A stretch of DNA of 36,341 nt, taken from Acidobacteriota bacterium. GTDB lineage: Bacteria; Acidobacteriota; Vicinamibacteria; Vicinamibacterales; JACQTH01. Position numbers and translations under genes: made by a program. Below are positions 34,884 through 36,341 of the stretch, piece after piece (position 1 is the stretch's first letter; each line of letters begins with the position of its first letter). The notes beneath the pieces were generated by a model that was given only the letters and a program-made list of their open reading frames with translations, searched no databases and had not been told where the DNA came from. Location: positions 1 through 36,341 of the forward strand of contig JACOUA010000001.1 of the NCBI GenBank assembly GCA_016178075.1, given 5' to 3'.

Positions 34884-34963
34884 GGCTCAAGGCTCATGGC
34901 TCGAGGCTCAGACGATTGCGTTTCTTGCGGTCTGGGGGCCATGCCCTGAGCCCTGAGCCATGA
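34884..34963. repeat. Inverted array of degenerate GGCTCAN heptamers
   Basis: Four tandem 7-mers lie at 34884-34911: GGCTCAA, GGCTCAT, GGCTCGA, GGCTCAG. After a 31-nt spacer the complementary word follows in phase at 34943-34963: GCCCTGA, GCCCTGA, GCCATGA. The last unit contains the ATG (34960-34962) of the next gene. The layout is the same as that of the GACTTCN array at 82-242 but with a different word. The arms can fold into a long imperfect stem between pdxH and the downstream gene. Confidence 0.75.
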
Positions 34964-36171
34964 ATCCTCTCCGGCCAGCCCGCACGTACATCCTCCTCGC
35001 GGCCGGCATGATTGCTCTGGCGGCTGCGATCGCCGTCGCGATCGCGTACAGGTTTCGGGCGGAGATGGTTCGATCCTTCAAAGGCGGGCGGCACGTGCCT
35101 GCGGTCGTGGCGCCGACGCCGGACCACATCGCTGGGCTCGACCTTCCAGACGGCTTTCGGCTCAACATCTTCGCGCGCGACCTCGGCGGCCCGCGGATGA
35201 TCGCGGTCGCGGACGAGGGAGTCGTCTTCGTCACGCGGCCGGGCTCCGGCGACGTGATCGCGCTCGAGGATGCCGACGGCGACGGCGCCGCCGATCGACG
35301 GTCGACCTTCGTCGGCGGCCTTGCCGGCGTGCACGGAATCGCCCTCGGCCGCGAGCGGATGTATCTCAGCACCGTGCGCGAGGTGTTTGCGGTCGATCGA
35401 AGGGGAAGTGGGTCGGGTCGACGCGAGCGGCTGCTGGGCGATCTTCCGCCAGGCGGCTATCATCCCTACAGAACCCTGGGGGTCGGGCCGGACGGCCGGC
35501 TGTATGTGTCGGTCGGGAGCACCTGCAACGCGTGTGTCGAGCGGCATCCCGAGAGCGCGACGATCTTGCGGGTCGGCGTCGACGGTCGCGAGAGGGAAGT
35601 CTTCGCCGCGGGCCTTCGGAACACGATAGGGTTTGGATGGCATCCGGCGACGGGCGAGATGTGGGGCGTGGACAACGGCACGGACTGGCTGGGCGACGAT
35701 CTGCCTCCGGAGGAGCTGAACCTGCTCACGCGACGCGCGCATTACGGTTGGCCGTTCCTGTTCGGACCAAACCAGCACGTCGAAGGACTTCGCGAGCCGA
35801 TGGGGTTCGATCGCGAAGGATTTCGCGCGAAGGCGACCGGCTCGGCGCTCGAGTATCCCGCGCACTCGGCACCGATTCAGCTGGCGTTCTACACCGGGTC
35901 CAGCTTTCCGCCGGAGTATCGCGGTGACGCGTTCGTGGCGATGCACGGGTCCTGGAACCGGCGTCCGGCGTCCGGGTATGAAATCGCACGGGTCCGCTTC
36001 CACGACGGCCGACCACAGGCGTTCGAACCGTTTCTCACGGGGTTTCTGGTCGACGACGACACGGCGTTCGCGCGGCCGGCCAGCGTGGCGGTCGCCCGCG
36101 ACGGGTCGCTGCTGGTTGGAGACGAGGCGAACGGGGTGATCTACCGGGTATCGTATGCGCGGGGACGCTGA
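34960..36171 (+). CDS. Sorbosone-dehydrogenase-like (PQQ sugar dehydrogenase fold) protein
   Basis: 403 residues. A basic N-terminus and one hydrophobic segment (about 10-31) give a signal anchor, followed by a six-bladed propeller of the glucose/sorbosone dehydrogenase type: LPDGFRLNIFARDL, ALEDADGDGAADR, GVGPDGRLYVSVGSTCNAC, GLRNTIGFGWHPATGEMWG, DNGTDWLGDDLPPEELN, YGWPFLFG, and FVAMHGSWNRRPASGYEI. Such proteins oxidise sugars or aldoses with PQQ facing the periplasm; cofactor and substrate are inferred from the family. The ATG at 34960 is embedded in a heptamer repeat and has only a weak ribosome-binding site (CCTGAGCC upstream is not one). It follows pdxH by 91 bp. Confidence 0.88.
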   Translation: MNPLRPARTYILLAAGMIALAAAIAVAIAYRFRAEMVRSFKGGRHVPAVVAPTPDHIAGLDLPDGFRLNIFARDLGGPRMIAVADEGVVFVTRPGSGDVIALEDADGDGAADRRSTFVGGLAGVHGIALGRERMYLSTVREVFAVDRRGSGSGRRERLLGDLPPGGYHPYRTLGVGPDGRLYVSVGSTCNACVERHPESATILRVGVDGREREVFAAGLRNTIGFGWHPATGEMWGVDNGTDWLGDDLPPEELNLLTRRAHYGWPFLFGPNQHVEGLREPMGFDREGFRAKATGSALEYPAHSAPIQLAFYTGSSFPPEYRGDAFVAMHGSWNRRPASGYEIARVRFHDGRPQAFEPFLTGFLVDDDTAFARPASVAVARDGSLLVGDEANGVIYRVSYARGR

Positions 36172-36181
36172 AGGCGGAAGG

Positions 36182-36199
36182 GCTCGGCTCACGCCGAGC
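36182..36199. terminator. 7-bp hairpin between convergent genes
   Basis: GCTCGGC (36182-36188) pairs with GCCGAGC (36193-36199) around TCAC, 10 bp after the stop at 36171. GAGTTTCTAC follows on the plus strand. It separates the sorbosone-dehydrogenase-like gene from the minus-strand gene ending at 36221. Confidence 0.6.
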
Positions 36200-36220
36200 A
36201 CTGGAGTTTCTACATATTGC

Positions 36221-36341
36221 TTAGGCCGCGGCGCCTCGCGTGAGGCCCTCGTCCGTCGCCGTGAACTCGAATTCTTTGACGAGCTCAGGATGTTCCACGA
36301 GTTCCTTTCGGAGCAACGTGACGAGGTCCAGGCACGACGGC
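36221..36341 (-). CDS. 3' end of an unidentified gene
   Basis: An open minus-strand frame enters from the right edge and stops at TAA (36221-36223). It gives about 40 residues, including LDLVTLLRKELVEHPELVKE and the end GLTRGAAA. The composition is normal for a protein (amphipathic, Glu/Leu-rich helix), which supports real coding. I do not recognise the family. The start lies outside the window. Confidence 0.5.
   Translation of the reverse strand, partial: PSCLDLVTLLRKELVEHPELVKEFEFTATDEGLTRGAAA

Overview
This is a GC-rich, densely coding bacterial window. Its families point to an acidobacterium, most likely of the Vicinamibacteria type: large TonB-dependent receptors with an N-terminal carboxypeptidase-regulatory-like domain, secreted S9 (prolyl-oligopeptidase) peptidases, secreted amidohydrolases, and a sorbosone-dehydrogenase-like protein. 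The phylum is inferred from gene content; no rRNA or phylogenetic marker is present. I see no tRNA, rRNA, CRISPR array or phage gene.

Layout. 1-2061 is a small block of ordinary genes: the 3' end of an unidentified gene, an F420-dependent PPOX-type flavoprotein (-), a divergent NADPH:F420 reductase (+), and a four-helix membrane protein. From 21853 down to 2093 a long minus-strand series runs right to left: S9 peptidase, a frameshifted S9 peptidase, a remnant of a PQQ-type dehydrogenase, TonB receptor + S9 peptidase (4 nt apart), amidohydrolase, TonB receptor + an internally deleted S9 peptidase, a DUF5666-like periplasmic protein and a fourth, different TonB receptor. A single plus-strand gene (22016-23941) encodes a secreted Asp-box propeller (sialidase-like). 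A second minus-strand series (32925 to 24030) holds a TonB receptor, a fused double amidohydrolase, another amidohydrolase and an S9 peptidase. An IS630-type element (about 33049-34252) follows. The window ends with pdxH, a PQQ/sorbosone-dehydrogenase-like gene (both +) and the 3' end of a minus-strand gene.

How it may work (inference). Almost all products of 2093-32925 carry export signals. Peptidases would cut peptides outside the cytoplasm, amidohydrolases would act on the small products, and TonB receptors would carry material across the outer membrane. Receptor-then-peptidase order occurs twice, so this looks like a peptide-scavenging locus grown by duplication. Several copies are decaying: one peptidase lacks its mid-region, one has a 1-nt frameshift, two amidohydrolase domains lack the HxH metal motif, and the transposase has Lys where the catalytic Glu should be.

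The least explained signals are intergenic arrays of degenerate heptamers (GACTTCN and GGCTCAN), each laid out as two inverted arms that run into the ends or starts of neighbouring genes, and a related 14-bp array inside the signal-peptide region of one peptidase. I found no convincing new defence system or biosynthetic cluster.
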